DNA from: Myxococcus fulvus
GTDB lineage: Bacteria > Myxococcota > Myxococcia > Myxococcales > Myxococcaceae
Length of the DNA stretch: 64,000 nucleotides
Direction: 5' to 3'
NCBI RefSeq assembly: GCF_900111765.1
Contig: NZ_FOIB01000014.1
Span: forward strand, 242,866-306,865
Under the pieces are notes generated by a model that saw nothing but the letters and a program-made list of their open reading frames with translations, was not told the origin of the DNA and did not search any database. Every line of letters begins with the position of its first letter. The first letter of the stretch is position 1. Positions 34,038 through 43,465 of this stretch are shown here, piece after piece. Made by a program: the position numbers and the translations under genes.

Positions 34038-35894
34038 ATGGGGGTGGGAAGACAGGTGGTGGCGGGGGACTCGGTCCCCATCGAGGACCACGGCGTCATC
34101 GGCGACCTGCGCACGGTGGCGTTGATCGGGAACGAGGGCACCATCGACTGGCTGTGCTACCCGCACTTCGACAGTCCCAGCATCTTCGCGTCGCTGCTGG
34201 ACCCGAAGAAGGGAGGCCACTGGAGCATCCGCCCCGAGAAGGACGGCGTGCTGCGCAAGCAGTTCTACTGGCCGGACACCAACGTGCTGGTGACGCGCTT
34301 CTACACGGCCGAGGGTGTGGGGGAGCTGGTCGACTTCATGCCCATGGAGCGCAAGGGCACCAAGCAGGTGCGCGAGGTCATCCGCCGCGTGCGCGTGGTG
34401 CGCGGTGAGCTGTCGTTCGAGATGGAGTGCTTCCCGGGCTTCAACTACGCCCGGGACGTGCACCAGACGCGCCTCATCGACGGCGGGGCCGCGTTCGAGT
34501 CGCGCACGCTGCAGATGACGCTGTCGTCCTCGGTGAAGCTCGAGCGCGCGGAGCGGGGCGTCACCGCGCGCTTCAAGCTCAAGGAGAACCAGTCCGCCGT
34601 CTTCTCGCTGCGCGAGGGCATGCGCGAGTCGTGCGAGGACCTGGTGCACGACCACGAGTCCGCGGAGTCGCTGTTCCGCGACACGGTGGACTACTGGCGC
34701 CACTGGCTGTCGAGCTGCCAGTACACGGGCCGCTGGCGGGAGACGGTGCAGCGCTCGGCGCTGGCGCTCAAGCTGATGACCTTCGAGCCGACGGGGGCCA
34801 TCGTCGCGGCGCCCACGTGCAGCCTGCCCGAGTCACCCGGTGGCAGTCGCAACTGGGACTACCGTTTCTGCTGGCTGCGCGACGCGGCCTTCACCGTCTA
34901 CGCGTTCCTGCGCATCGGCTTCAAGAAGGAGGCCGCGGCCTTCATGCGGTGGGTGGAGGCGCGGTGCGCGGAGCACGGGGACGGGCCCCTGCCGCTGATG
35001 TTCTCGCTGGACGGCAGCCCGGTGCCCCAGGAGGAGGAGCTGACGCACCTGGAGGGCTATGGCGGCGCGAAGCCGGTGCGCATCGGCAACGCGGCGGCGG
35101 ACCAGCTCCAGCTCGACATCTACGGCGAGCTGATGGACTCGGTGTACCTGTCCAACAAGTACGCGGCGCCCATCTCCTACGACTTCTGGAAGCACCTGCG
35201 CAGGTTGGTGGATTGGGTGTGCGAGCACTGGAACCAGCCGGACGAGGGCATCTGGGAGATACGCGGCGGCCGGCGGCACTTCGTGTACTCGAAGCTGATG
35301 TGCTGGGTGGCGTTGGACCGGGCCATCCGGCTGGCGGACAAGCGCAGCTTCCCCGCGGACCGGGCGCGGTGGCTCGCGACGCGCGACGCCATCTTCGAGG
35401 ACATCATGGCCCAGGGCTGGAGCGAGAAGCGCGGCTCCTTCATCCAGGCCTATGGGAAGGACACGCTGGACGCGGCGAACCTCTTGATGCCGCTGGTCTT
35501 CTTCCTGTCGCCGGTGGACCCCCGGATGTTGTCCATGCTGGACCACCTGCGTCAGCCGCCGTCGCAAGGAGGGCTCGCGTCGGACGGGCTGGTGTACCGC
35601 TACGACGTGGAGGCGACGCTGGACGGCATCCCCGGCAGCGAGGGGACGTTCAACTTGTGCAGCTTCTGGTTGGTGGAGGCGATGACGCGGGCGCACTCGG
35701 CGCGGCCGGACCTGCTGGAGGAGGCGCGGCTGATGTTCGAGCGGATGCTCGGCTACGCCAACCACGTGGGGCTGTACGCGGAGCAGACGGGCATGGGGGG
35801 CGAGTCGCTCGGCAACTTCCCCCAGGCGCTCACCCACCTGTCGCTCATCAGCGCCGCCTACAACCTGGACCGGACGCTGGGGCGCAAGGACTGA
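34038..35894 (+). CDS. Glycoside hydrolase family 15 (glucoamylase/trehalase-like)
   Basis: A 618-residue cytoplasmic hydrolase. The N-terminal region (about 1-200) is the beta-sandwich of bacterial GH15 enzymes (IEDHGVIGDLRTVALIGNEG, IDWLCYPHFDSPS). The alpha/alpha barrel holds SRNWDYRFCWLRDAAFTVYAF and ERGSF-type acids, including the catalytic Glu candidate in EEAxLMFERML and the SEGTFN loop. Family members release glucose from alpha-glucans or trehalose. ATG 34038 has GAGG upstream. It follows the dehydrogenase gene by 12 bp. Confidence 0.9.
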   Translation: MGVGRQVVAGDSVPIEDHGVIGDLRTVALIGNEGTIDWLCYPHFDSPSIFASLLDPKKGGHWSIRPEKDGVLRKQFYWPDTNVLVTRFYTAEGVGELVDFMPMERKGTKQVREVIRRVRVVRGELSFEMECFPGFNYARDVHQTRLIDGGAAFESRTLQMTLSSSVKLERAERGVTARFKLKENQSAVFSLREGMRESCEDLVHDHESAESLFRDTVDYWRHWLSSCQYTGRWRETVQRSALALKLMTFEPTGAIVAAPTCSLPESPGGSRNWDYRFCWLRDAAFTVYAFLRIGFKKEAAAFMRWVEARCAEHGDGPLPLMFSLDGSPVPQEEELTHLEGYGGAKPVRIGNAAADQLQLDIYGELMDSVYLSNKYAAPISYDFWKHLRRLVDWVCEHWNQPDEGIWEIRGGRRHFVYSKLMCWVALDRAIRLADKRSFPADRARWLATRDAIFEDIMAQGWSEKRGSFIQAYGKDTLDAANLLMPLVFFLSPVDPRMLSMLDHLRQPPSQGGLASDGLVYRYDVEATLDGIPGSEGTFNLCSFWLVEAMTRAHSARPDLLEEARLMFERMLGYANHVGLYAEQTGMGGESLGNFPQALTHLSLISAAYNLDRTLGRKD

Positions 35895-35987
35895 CGGCGA
35901 AGAGAACCACTCGTCGTCGGCCTCCGTATTGAGGGAGAGTGACCCCCCACCGCGTCTGGTGGGTGTCCCTCTCCCCAGTCCCCGCTC

Positions 35988-37175
35988 ATGGCCGAACCCA
36001 CTGTCTTTGCTCCCTCGTCGTCCCCCGCACCCCGCGCGCTCGTCGCCCGGGGGCTCAAGGCCGTCATCGCCGTGGTGGGCCTGGTGGCGCTCGCGCTGGT
36101 CGGCGTGCGGCTGCGCTACGGCGGGGGCGAACCGTACCCGGACGTGACGGGCATGCCCCTGCTCCCGGACAGCGCGCTGGAGGAGGTGGTGCGGAGCCCC
36201 GAGCCCATCGGCAACGTGGCGGTGTCCTCCACGGGCCGCGTCTTCTACACGCTTCATCCGGAGAGCCGGCCCCAGGGCGCGAAGCTGTTCGAGTGGGTGG
36301 ACGGCAAGGCGGTGCCGTTCCCCTCGGAGGCGGTGCAGGCGCGGCTGTTCGACACGGTGCTCGGCATCACCATCGACCGGCGCGGCTGGCTGTGGACCAT
36401 CGACCACGGCAACCACGGGCTCGGCGTGCCCCGGCTGCTCGCGTTCGAGCTGGCCACCGGACACCTGGCGCACGAGTACGACGTCCCGCCGCAAATCGCG
36501 CCGCCGGGCTCGTTCCTCCAGGACCTGCGCGTGGACGCGCGGGGGGAGACGGTGTTCATCGCGGACGTGGGCTTCTGGCGGCGCTCCCCGGCGCTCATCG
36601 TCCACGACGTGGCGACGAAGGAGTCGCGCCGCGTGCTGGAGAAGCACGACGCCGTGTTCCCCCAGGACTTCATCATCCGAAACCCCATCAAGGACATGGT
36701 GTTCTTCGGTGGGCTGGCCGCGCTCAAGTGCGGCGTGGACGGCCTCGCGCTGGACCCGAGCGATGAGTGGCTGTGGTTCGGCGCGATGAACCACGACACG
36801 ATGTATCGCGTGCGTACCGCGGACCTGAAAGACCGCGCGCTCGATGACGAGGCCCTGGGCACGAGGCTGCAGGCCGTGGGTCGCAAGCCGCTCAACGACG
36901 GGCTCAGCGCGGACACCGAGGGCAACGTGCTGGTGACGGACGTGGAGCACGGCGCGGTGCTGCGGATGAGCCCGGATGGACGCCTGGAGACGCTGGTGAA
37001 GTCCCCGCGCCTGCGCTGGGCGGACGCGCTCAACCACGGGCCGGACGGCTGGCTCTACGTGGCCGACAGCGCCATCCCCCACCACATGCTCCAGTCCAAG
37101 GCGCACATCGCCGCGAACGCGCCGTACTTCATCTACCGCTTCAAGCCCGGCATCGGCGGCATCGCGGGCATGTGA
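35988..37175 (+). CDS. Membrane-anchored MRJP/SMP-30-like beta-propeller protein
   Basis: A 395-residue protein with one N-terminal transmembrane anchor (about 22-45). The rest is a six-bladed propeller of the major-royal-jelly/dopachrome-tautomerase-like group, a relative of SMP-30 gluconolactonases: ITIDRRGWLWTIDHGNHG, PGSFLQDLRVDARGE, DGLALDPSDEWLWFGAMN and LLVTDVEHGAV. It may hydrolyse a lactone made by the upstream dehydrogenase; inference from gene order. Confidence 0.8.
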   Translation: MAEPTVFAPSSSPAPRALVARGLKAVIAVVGLVALALVGVRLRYGGGEPYPDVTGMPLLPDSALEEVVRSPEPIGNVAVSSTGRVFYTLHPESRPQGAKLFEWVDGKAVPFPSEAVQARLFDTVLGITIDRRGWLWTIDHGNHGLGVPRLLAFELATGHLAHEYDVPPQIAPPGSFLQDLRVDARGETVFIADVGFWRRSPALIVHDVATKESRRVLEKHDAVFPQDFIIRNPIKDMVFFGGLAALKCGVDGLALDPSDEWLWFGAMNHDTMYRVRTADLKDRALDDEALGTRLQAVGRKPLNDGLSADTEGNVLVTDVEHGAVLRMSPDGRLETLVKSPRLRWADALNHGPDGWLYVADSAIPHHMLQSKAHIAANAPYFIYRFKPGIGGIAGM

Positions 37176-37227
37176 GTCAGCCCTCCAGGCCCGCTCCCGT
37201 CCAGGCGGCGCACGGAGGACTCACGCC

Positions 37228-37755
37228 ATGGGTGACCCACGCAATCCGAAGCGGGTGGAGGAGCGCTGGAACACCGAGCGGCTGCGCGTGGGCGAGGCGG
37301 AGGTGCTCGCGCTGGCGCCGTGGGTGACGGTGTCGGGTGGCTGGGCCTGGCACTTCATGGCCCCGCCTCACGAGGGGAATGAGCTGAAGCGGTTCCATGA
37401 CCACAAGGACGTGGACCTCTTCGTGGAGCCCGCGCGCTTCCCGGAGCTCCTCCCCGTCCTCACCGCGCGCGGCTACCACCGCGTCTGGACCCGCTTCGAC
37501 GCCACCAGCACCTACTTCTACCGCTACGCGCGCCACGACGCGGCAGGCAAGGTGCTCCTCGACGTCTTCGTGCGCCACGTGCCCTCGGTGGAGGCGCGCG
37601 GCGGCGTGCGCGTGGTGGAGCCCTCCACGCTCATCTCCTTCTACGGCGACCTCCACGGCACGGACGCTCGCGTCTCCGTGCTCGCCGCCCGGGCGCTGCT
37701 GGCCCGAGGGGAGAGCCCGCTCGGCCGCGTGGAGCTCGTCACGTGGCCGGAGTGA
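37228..37755 (+). CDS. Nucleotidyltransferase-fold-like small protein
   Basis: A 175-residue soluble protein. VSGGWAWHF followed by HKDVDLFV resembles the GG/GS…DxD signature of minimal nucleotidyltransferases, and a later acidic residue in LLDVFVRHV could complete the site. AGGA precedes the ATG at 37228. Function unknown; the fold call is moderate. Confidence 0.6.
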   Translation: MGDPRNPKRVEERWNTERLRVGEAEVLALAPWVTVSGGWAWHFMAPPHEGNELKRFHDHKDVDLFVEPARFPELLPVLTARGYHRVWTRFDATSTYFYRYARHDAAGKVLLDVFVRHVPSVEARGGVRVVEPSTLISFYGDLHGTDARVSVLAARALLARGESPLGRVELVTWPE

Positions 37756-37758
37756 GGC

Positions 37759-37779
37759 GGGCCCGGAGCCTCCGGGCCC
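37759..37779. terminator. Terminator between convergent genes
   Basis: GGGCCCGG (37759-37766) and CCGGGCCC (37772-37779) form a perfect 8-bp stem with a 5-nt loop, four bases after the plus-strand stop and 10 bases before the minus-strand stop. Confidence 0.6.
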
Positions 37780-37788
37780 CCTCGCGAG

Positions 37789-38223
37789 TCACTGCACGTT
37801 GAAGTGGTAGTTGTTGCCGAAGTTGGAGTCCCACGCCTGGCAGCCCCAGCGGCTGGTGTTCTCGAACCAGATGGCCAAATCTCCACGCGTGTTGAGCGGG
37901 ATGGAGGGTGCGGGCGGGTTGGGCGTGGACGAGAAGCCCGCCACCCAGAAGCTCTGCACCGGCCCGTTGTTGAACTGGTAGTGGCCGGTAATCGTCCACC
38001 CTGGCGTGGTGGCGTTGATGTTGCCCCGGCACTGCGTCAGGCGGGACACGTCGAAGACGATGCTCGCGGTGGAGCCGAAGGGCAGGGGGTTGGATGACGC
38101 GAACACGTTCCAGCCCTGCGAGGGGGACTGGAAGGTGATGCTCGGCGTGGACTGCGACCAGGCCACCGAGGCGACGAGCAGGGAAGCGGCGGCCAGCAAC
38201 CAGCGGACATGACGACGCAGCAA
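37789..38223 (-). CDS. Small secreted beta-rich protein with a TTG start
   Basis: A 144-residue protein. No ATG or GTG precedes the signal peptide in frame at a sensible place; the TTG at 38223 has a perfect AAGGAG seven bases upstream (38231-38236), so it is the likely start. Residues 1-24 are a signal peptide ending VAWSQ. The mature part has a beta-sandwich look (SITFQSPSQGW, TASIVFDVSRLTQCRG, DLAIWFENTSRWGC) with two cysteines that may form a disulfide. No family recognised. Confidence 0.72.
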   Translation of the reverse strand: MLRRHVRWLLAAASLLVASVAWSQSTPSITFQSPSQGWNVFASSNPLPFGSTASIVFDVSRLTQCRGNINATTPGWTITGHYQFNNGPVQSFWVAGFSSTPNPPAPSIPLNTRGDLAIWFENTSRWGCQAWDSNFGNNYHFNVQ

Positions 38224-38356
38224 GGCGTGACTCCTTGTCGAGTGGGGGACGGCACCTGGGATACGGAGCGTGCCCGCGACCTGGCGCGCGGCTTTGCTCC
38301 GCCTCGGGCCCCGGAGTCTTCTACAGTCCCCCCTCCCACTCCTTACGCTCCGCGCC

Positions 38357-39487
38357 ATGGCCGACTTCAGACCCGCCCTCTACCGACTCGCCGTCCGCGC
38401 CGACGCCCGCTATGACGCGGTGAGCCGGAGCCTCCGCCGCTCGCTGGGCATCGCCCCGCCGCTGCGCATCCTCCCCTACCGGGGCCACGGCACCCCCGAG
38501 CGCGCGGTCATCAAGGCGCGCGTGCTGGAGGACCGCCACATCCAGCCGCAGCAGCGACGCCACACGGTGTGGAGCAGCGCGGTGGCCTCCTACAAGCGCT
38601 ACATGACGCGCGAAATCGCCGGCGCGAAGGTGGCGGTGCGCTGGGGCGACAAGCGCTGGGAGGGCACCACCGACGAGGAGGGCTTCCTGGAGCTGTGGGT
38701 GCCCCCGCCCGAGGGCGTGCGCTCCGGCTGGCACATGGTGGAGCTGGAATTGCTCTCGCCGGAGCCGGAGGGCGTGCCCCGCGTGGCCGCCCCCGTGCGC
38801 GTGGCGGGCACCAGCGCGCGCTACGGCGTCATCAGCGACATCGACGACACCGTCATCGTCACGGGCGTGACGGACCTGCTCAAGCGCGCCTGGGCCCTGT
38901 TCCTCACCGAGCACCGCGTGCGCCTGCCCTTCCCCGGCGTGGACGCCTTCTACGCGGCGCTCCAGGCGGGCGCGGACGGCCAGGGCGACAACCCCATCTT
39001 CTACGTCTCCAGCAGCCCCTGGAACCTGTACGAGCACCTGGACGAGTTCCTCGCCCTGCACCACATCCCCACCGGGCCGCTGCTCCTGCGCGACTGGGGC
39101 CTGTCCAGCACGGGCTTCGCCCCCGGCGGAGGCCACGGCCACAAGCTGGAGAAGATTCGCGGGCTGCTCACGGATTTGGACCACCTGCCCTTCATCCTCA
39201 TCGGCGACAGCGGCCAGGAGGACGCCGAGCACTACCGCACCATCGTCCGCGAGTTCCCCGGCCGCATCCTCGGTGTCTACATCCGCAACGTGCCCGGCCA
39301 CCCCCGCCGCGCCCGGGAGCTGGAGGCCATCGCCGCCGACATCCGTGACGCGGGCAGTCAGATGCTCGCCGTGGACGACACCACCAGCGCCGCGCGTCAC
39401 GCCGCCCGCTCCGGGTGGATTCAGTGGAAGGAGGTCCTGGAGGTGGAGGCCCACCGCCGCGAGGACTCCGAGCGCGGACCGGGGTGA
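38357..39487 (+). CDS. App1-type (DUF2183) phosphatase-domain protein
   Basis: A 376-residue protein. The catalytic HAD-like motif YGVISDIDDTVIVTG (near residue 160) and FYVSSSPWNL, KLEKIRGLLTD, LIGDSGQEDAEHY match the App1 phosphatidate phosphatase domain. Residues about 70-150 form a beta-rich domain placed in front. It may act on phospholipid or a related phosphomonoester. ATG 38357 is chosen; the in-frame upstream residues are atypical. No transmembrane segment. Confidence 0.82.
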   Translation: MADFRPALYRLAVRADARYDAVSRSLRRSLGIAPPLRILPYRGHGTPERAVIKARVLEDRHIQPQQRRHTVWSSAVASYKRYMTREIAGAKVAVRWGDKRWEGTTDEEGFLELWVPPPEGVRSGWHMVELELLSPEPEGVPRVAAPVRVAGTSARYGVISDIDDTVIVTGVTDLLKRAWALFLTEHRVRLPFPGVDAFYAALQAGADGQGDNPIFYVSSSPWNLYEHLDEFLALHHIPTGPLLLRDWGLSSTGFAPGGGHGHKLEKIRGLLTDLDHLPFILIGDSGQEDAEHYRTIVREFPGRILGVYIRNVPGHPRRARELEAIAADIRDAGSQMLAVDDTTSAARHAARSGWIQWKEVLEVEAHRREDSERGPG

Positions 39488-39814
39488 GTCAATTTCAGCC
39501 CTGGCGGCAAATTATCGTTAAGGCTTGAATTCGGACCTGCAACTGTGGCACAGGCGCGCCTGATTCTCCGGTCTTTCCTCTGTTTCCACACCCCTGAAGG
39601 AAGCGAGGCCCCCGTGGCCAGCAGGTCCATTCGTTTCGCCGGACGCTCCCCGCGTTGGTACCGGGTGCGCGCCATCACCCGGAGCCCGAAGCCCCCCAGG
39701 CTCCTCTCCTGCACCCCGCGCGCGCGCCCACGCCCCCCGGCGCGCCCTCCGCGCCACAGGGCCGTGTGCTCCTGGTGGACGGCGAGGTCCACCTCGGCGC
39801 GCTGAGACGGCGCC
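39488..39814. other. Gene-free spacer between App1 and ppk1
   Basis: A 327-bp gap between convergent genes. The only open frames are Arg/Pro-rich shadows without a ribosome site. The left half is visibly lower in GC (around TTATCGTTAAGGCTTGAATT). A CTGAG-N7-CTCAG stem (39802-39818) overlaps the ppk1 stop and may help termination. Nothing else is seen. Confidence 0.5.
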
Positions 39815-41971
39815 TCAGGGCAGGGGACGCGCCCCGGGGAAATGGGCGGCCCGCGTGGCGCGCTCCATGATTTCGCCCTGGGCCCAGCGCTTCTCGCCGT
39901 TGGCCGGTGGCACCAGTCGCTTCCAGGTGCCATCGGGTTGCAGCTCCCACGCGTGGGTGTTGTCCGCGAGGCTGCGCTCCAGCGAGTCGCGCACCTGCGC
40001 GGCCAGCGTGGGGTCCTCCACCGGCGCCAGAATCTCCACCCGGTGGTCCAGGTTGCGAGGCATCAGGTCCGCAGAGCCGATGTAGCAGCGCAGCTCCTGT
40101 CCCCGCTCGAAGATGTACAGGCGCGCGTGCTCCAGGAAGCGGCCCAGCGTGGACACCACGCGGATGTTCTCGGAGACCCCCGGCACGCCCGGGCGCAGGC
40201 AGCAGATGCCGCGCACGTTGAGGTCCACCTTCACGCCCGCGCGGGACGCGTCATAGAGCGCGCGGATGATGATGGGGTCCACCAGCGCGTTCATCTTCAT
40301 CTGGATGCGCGCGGGGCGCTCCAGCGTGTGCGCGACGACGGTGGCCTTGATGTGCTCGAGCAGCCCCTCGCGCATGGTGAGCGGCGCCACCAGCAGCTTG
40401 CGGAAGCTCTTGGGCCGGCCGAAGCCGGTGAGGTAGTTGAACAGGTCCGCCACGTCCGCGCCGATGTCCGGGTCCGTGGTGAACAACCCCATGTCCGTGT
40501 AGAGCCGGGCCGTCTTCGGGTTGTAGTTGCCGGTGCCCACGTGCACGTAGTGCCGCACCCGCTCACCCTCGCGCCGCACGATGAGGATGGCCTTCGCGTG
40601 CGTCTTGAGCGATGGAATCCCATACACCACGTGCACGCCCGCCTCTTCCAGCGCGTTGGCCCACTTGATGTTGGTGCGCTCGTCGAAGCGCGCCTTGAGC
40701 TCCACCATGCACACGGCCTGCTTGCCGTTCTCCGTCGCCGTAATCAGCGCGGGCACCAGCGGTGAGCTGTCCGACGTGCGGTACACCGTCTGCTTGATGG
40801 CGAGCACGTCCGGGTCCGCCACCGCCTCCGTGACGAAGCGCTCCACCGACGTGGCGAACGAGTCGTAGGGGTGGTGCACCAGCAAATCTCCCCGCCGCAT
40901 CGCCGCCATCACGGTGATTCCCTCGGGCGCGTCCGAGTCAGGGCGCAGCCGCGGCTGGGTGACGGGCGTCCACGGCGGGTCCTTCAGCTCCGGGAAGCCG
41001 GGCGCGAAGGCGATGGCCTGCAGGTCGCCCAGGCCCAAAAGCCCCTGCTCCTCGTACACCTGCCGCGACTCCAGCCCCAGCGCCTCCACCAGCGGCTCGA
41101 GCAGCTTGGGGCTCATCCCCGCCTGCACCTCCAGGCGGATGACGTCCCCGAAGCGCCGCTGCCGCAGCTCCGTCTCCACCGCCTTGAGCAGGTCCTCCGC
41201 GTCCTCGGACACGGTGAAGTCCGCGTCGCGGGTGACGCGGAACAGGCTCCAGCTGAGCACCTCCATGCCCGGGAACAAGTCCCCCAGGTGCTGGGCGATG
41301 ACCTCCTCCAGCGGCACGAAGACGTTGTTCTTCAAGGGCAAGAAGCGCGGCAAGAGCTCCTTGGGCACCTTCACCCGCGCCACGCTCTCCTCGCCCGCGT
41401 CCGGGTCCCTCAAGAGCACCGCGAGGCTGAGCGACAGGTTGGAGATGTACGGGAAGTGCCGGCCCAGGCCGATGGCCAGCGGCGTGAGCACGGGGAAGAT
41501 CTGCTCCTTGAAGCGCTGGTCCACCTGCGCGCGCTGCTCGGCGTCCAGGTCCTTGGCGGAGAGGATGCGCAGGCCCTTCTCCGCGAGCGCGGGCCGCAGG
41601 AGCTTCTCGAAGATGGCGCTGTGGCGCTTGCTCTGCTCGAAGATGCCCTCGTGCAGCTTGTCCAGCGTGTTGCCCGGGGACGCGCCGTCGGGGACCAGCC
41701 GGGCCACGTTGCCGCGCACCTGCTCGTGCAGGCGGGCGACGCGAATCATGAAGAACTCATCCAGGTTGCGCGCGTAGATGGCCACGAACTTCAGCCGCTC
41801 GAGCAGCGGCTCGTCCGCCGACTCGGCCAGCTGGAGCACCCTGTCGTTGAAGGCCAGCCAGGACAGCTCGCGGTTGAAGAAGAGCCCCTCCTCCGGGTCG
41901 GTCCCCGCGGGCAGGACATCTCGCTCCAACGGCTTCTGGGTGCTGCGTCCGGCGGCCCCTCGCTTCGCCAT
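39815..41971 (-). CDS. ppk1: Polyphosphate kinase 1
   Basis: A 718-residue PPK1, which reversibly transfers the ATP gamma phosphate to a polyphosphate chain at the membrane. N-terminal domain begins FNRELSWLAFNDRVLQLA and contains LDEFFMIRVARL. The autophosphorylated His lies in HYVHVGTGNYN; RLYTDMGLFT, the PxxTxREGLLEHI segment and the C-terminal GSADLMPRNLD (tunnel and second phosphate loop) are all present. Length is normal. The ATG at 41971 follows directly after an A/C-rich leader. Divergent from the gene at 42157. Confidence 0.96.
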   Translation of the reverse strand: MAKRGAAGRSTQKPLERDVLPAGTDPEEGLFFNRELSWLAFNDRVLQLAESADEPLLERLKFVAIYARNLDEFFMIRVARLHEQVRGNVARLVPDGASPGNTLDKLHEGIFEQSKRHSAIFEKLLRPALAEKGLRILSAKDLDAEQRAQVDQRFKEQIFPVLTPLAIGLGRHFPYISNLSLSLAVLLRDPDAGEESVARVKVPKELLPRFLPLKNNVFVPLEEVIAQHLGDLFPGMEVLSWSLFRVTRDADFTVSEDAEDLLKAVETELRQRRFGDVIRLEVQAGMSPKLLEPLVEALGLESRQVYEEQGLLGLGDLQAIAFAPGFPELKDPPWTPVTQPRLRPDSDAPEGITVMAAMRRGDLLVHHPYDSFATSVERFVTEAVADPDVLAIKQTVYRTSDSSPLVPALITATENGKQAVCMVELKARFDERTNIKWANALEEAGVHVVYGIPSLKTHAKAILIVRREGERVRHYVHVGTGNYNPKTARLYTDMGLFTTDPDIGADVADLFNYLTGFGRPKSFRKLLVAPLTMREGLLEHIKATVVAHTLERPARIQMKMNALVDPIIIRALYDASRAGVKVDLNVRGICCLRPGVPGVSENIRVVSTLGRFLEHARLYIFERGQELRCYIGSADLMPRNLDHRVEILAPVEDPTLAAQVRDSLERSLADNTHAWELQPDGTWKRLVPPANGEKRWAQGEIMERATRAAHFPGARPLP

Positions 41972-42156
41972 CTTTCACGGCTCCTGGGTTCCTACCTCGG
42001 CGGGGGATGTAGCAGGACGGCAACCCCCGGATTGTGAACTTCCGTGTCACGAAGGGCTGCCCCCCTCCGCCTCCGATGTAAGGCCTGGGAAGGCGCCGGG
42101 CAGGCGTTACCGGACAGGACGCGTGGAGTTTCTTGCATCCGGACTGTTGGAACGGC

Positions 42157-42690
42157 ATGTCAGTCGACGTGAGCCCGACAGAGAACCCGCCGAACGCCGC
42201 CCTGGTTGCCGAGCCGACGGATTCGAGCAACCTCTTCACGGCCTTCCAGAAGGAAGGCAAGGCCTCCAAGGGCCGCTGGGCCCTGGCGCTCGTCGCAGCC
42301 CTCATCCCCGTCACGCTGGCGGTGGGCTTCTGGGTGCTGGCCCGCGAGGAGGCGAACACCTTCCGCGTCGTCACGCCCCATGGCTTCAAGTCCATGCACG
42401 GGGGCATGACGTCGGACCAGGTGGTGGCGCTCCTGGGCCGCCCCATGACGCGCGAGCAGGACGCCACGGGCGCGGACTGCTACCGCCACGGCACGCCGTC
42501 CATGGAGAAGGAGTTCTTCCTCGTCTATTCCGTCTGCTACCAGGACGGGAAGCTGAAGGACGTGAAGCAGCAGAAGTTCTCCGCCTGGTCCGTGGACCCG
42601 GAGACGGGCAGCTTCGAGGCGCCCTCGGGTGGCGAGGCCCCTGCCGCCCCCACGCAGGCGCCCGCCGCCGCGGGGACGACCCAGGGCTGA
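42157..42690 (+). CDS. Single-pass membrane protein with BamE-like domain
   Basis: A 177-residue protein. One transmembrane helix at about 40-62. After it, FKSMHGGMTSDQVVALLGRP matches the small SmpA/OmlA (BamE-like) beta-alpha fold, followed by CYRHGTPSMEKEFFLVYSVCY and a Pro/Ala-rich tail. ATG 42157 is preceded by TTGGAA; an in-frame TTG at 42133 with GGAG upstream is an alternative start. Function unknown. Confidence 0.7.
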   Translation: MSVDVSPTENPPNAALVAEPTDSSNLFTAFQKEGKASKGRWALALVAALIPVTLAVGFWVLAREEANTFRVVTPHGFKSMHGGMTSDQVVALLGRPMTREQDATGADCYRHGTPSMEKEFFLVYSVCYQDGKLKDVKQQKFSAWSVDPETGSFEAPSGGEAPAAPTQAPAAAGTTQG

Positions 42691-42729
42691 CGGGCCCCTC
42701 GCGGGGTGCCAGTCCGACTGGACGTGAAG

Positions 42730-42744
42730 TGCGACCCAGTCGCA
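42730..42744. promoter_or_regulatory. Palindrome TGCGAC-CCA-GTCGCA upstream of the Fur-family gene
   Basis: A perfect 6-bp-arm inverted repeat ends 10 bp before the Fur-family start codon. It is ideally placed for autoregulation. It does not resemble the classical AT-rich Fur box; a novel or lineage-specific site is likely. Confidence 0.45.
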
Positions 42745-42754
42745 TGATGCGTCC

Positions 42755-43243
42755 ATGCGTCGGGCCTCACATCCATCCATGCTGGGCCCCGAGGGGCTGA
42801 ACCGTGCGCTGGAGCACCTTCGCGCGTTCGTGCGGCGCAAGGGGCTCAAGAGCTCGCTGGTGCGCGAGTCGGTGGCGCGCGCGGCGCTGGAGCACGTGGG
42901 GCACTTCACGGCGGAGGAGCTGGTGCGCTCCGTGCGGGAGCGGGGCGTGGAGGACGTGCACCCCGCCACCGTCTACCGGGTGCTGCCGCTGCTGGTGGAG
43001 GCGGAGCTCATCCACCAGACGCTGGTCTCCGGCGGCGAGGGCCAGCGCTACGAGCGCGCCTTCGAGCGCGAGCACCACGACCACATCATCTGCTCCTCGT
43101 GCGGCAAGGTGGTCGAGTTCCACTTCGAGGCCATCGAGCTGCTCCAGAGCGACGTGGCGAAGAGCCTCGGCTTCCGGCTCACCGGGCACATCCACGAGCT
43201 GTTCGGGGTGTGCTCGGCCTGCGAGCCCCTGGCCAGGACGTGA
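42755..43243 (+). CDS. Fur-family metalloregulator (PerR/Fur/Zur type)
   Basis: A 162-residue regulator. The N-terminal winged helix has VRESVARAALEHVGHFTAEELV and HPATVYRVLPLLVEAELI (recognition helix). The dimerisation domain holds HHDHIICSSCGKVVEF with the metal-binding His residues and a CxxC, then a second pair in FGVCSAC, giving a structural zinc site. It should bind DNA in a metal- or peroxide-dependent way; which signal is unknown. ATG 42755; ATG 42779 is in frame. Confidence 0.9.
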   Translation: MRRASHPSMLGPEGLNRALEHLRAFVRRKGLKSSLVRESVARAALEHVGHFTAEELVRSVRERGVEDVHPATVYRVLPLLVEAELIHQTLVSGGEGQRYERAFEREHHDHIICSSCGKVVEFHFEAIELLQSDVAKSLGFRLTGHIHELFGVCSACEPLART

Positions 43244-43465
43244 GCCGGTCCCTCCTGGATGACGGCTCCGGGTGTCTGTGCGACTGATTCGCAGGATTGT
43301 CCCCAGCATCGATGCTGACGCCCTGTTCATGGATGGGCTCTCCCACGTGAGTGATATCCGGAGTCGCTGACTGTTCACGCGTGAGCGCGTCGGCGCTCCT
43401 CGGGTGGGGGTGTAGGCGCGACCCGCGTGTCCTCACCTTAGGGGCCTGTCCGGAGGGGGGCGGGT

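Noticed and set aside
39545..39805. 86-codon plus-strand open frame between App1 and ppk1
   Set aside because: GTG start without a ribosome site, Arg/Pro-rich, no domain or neighbour link.
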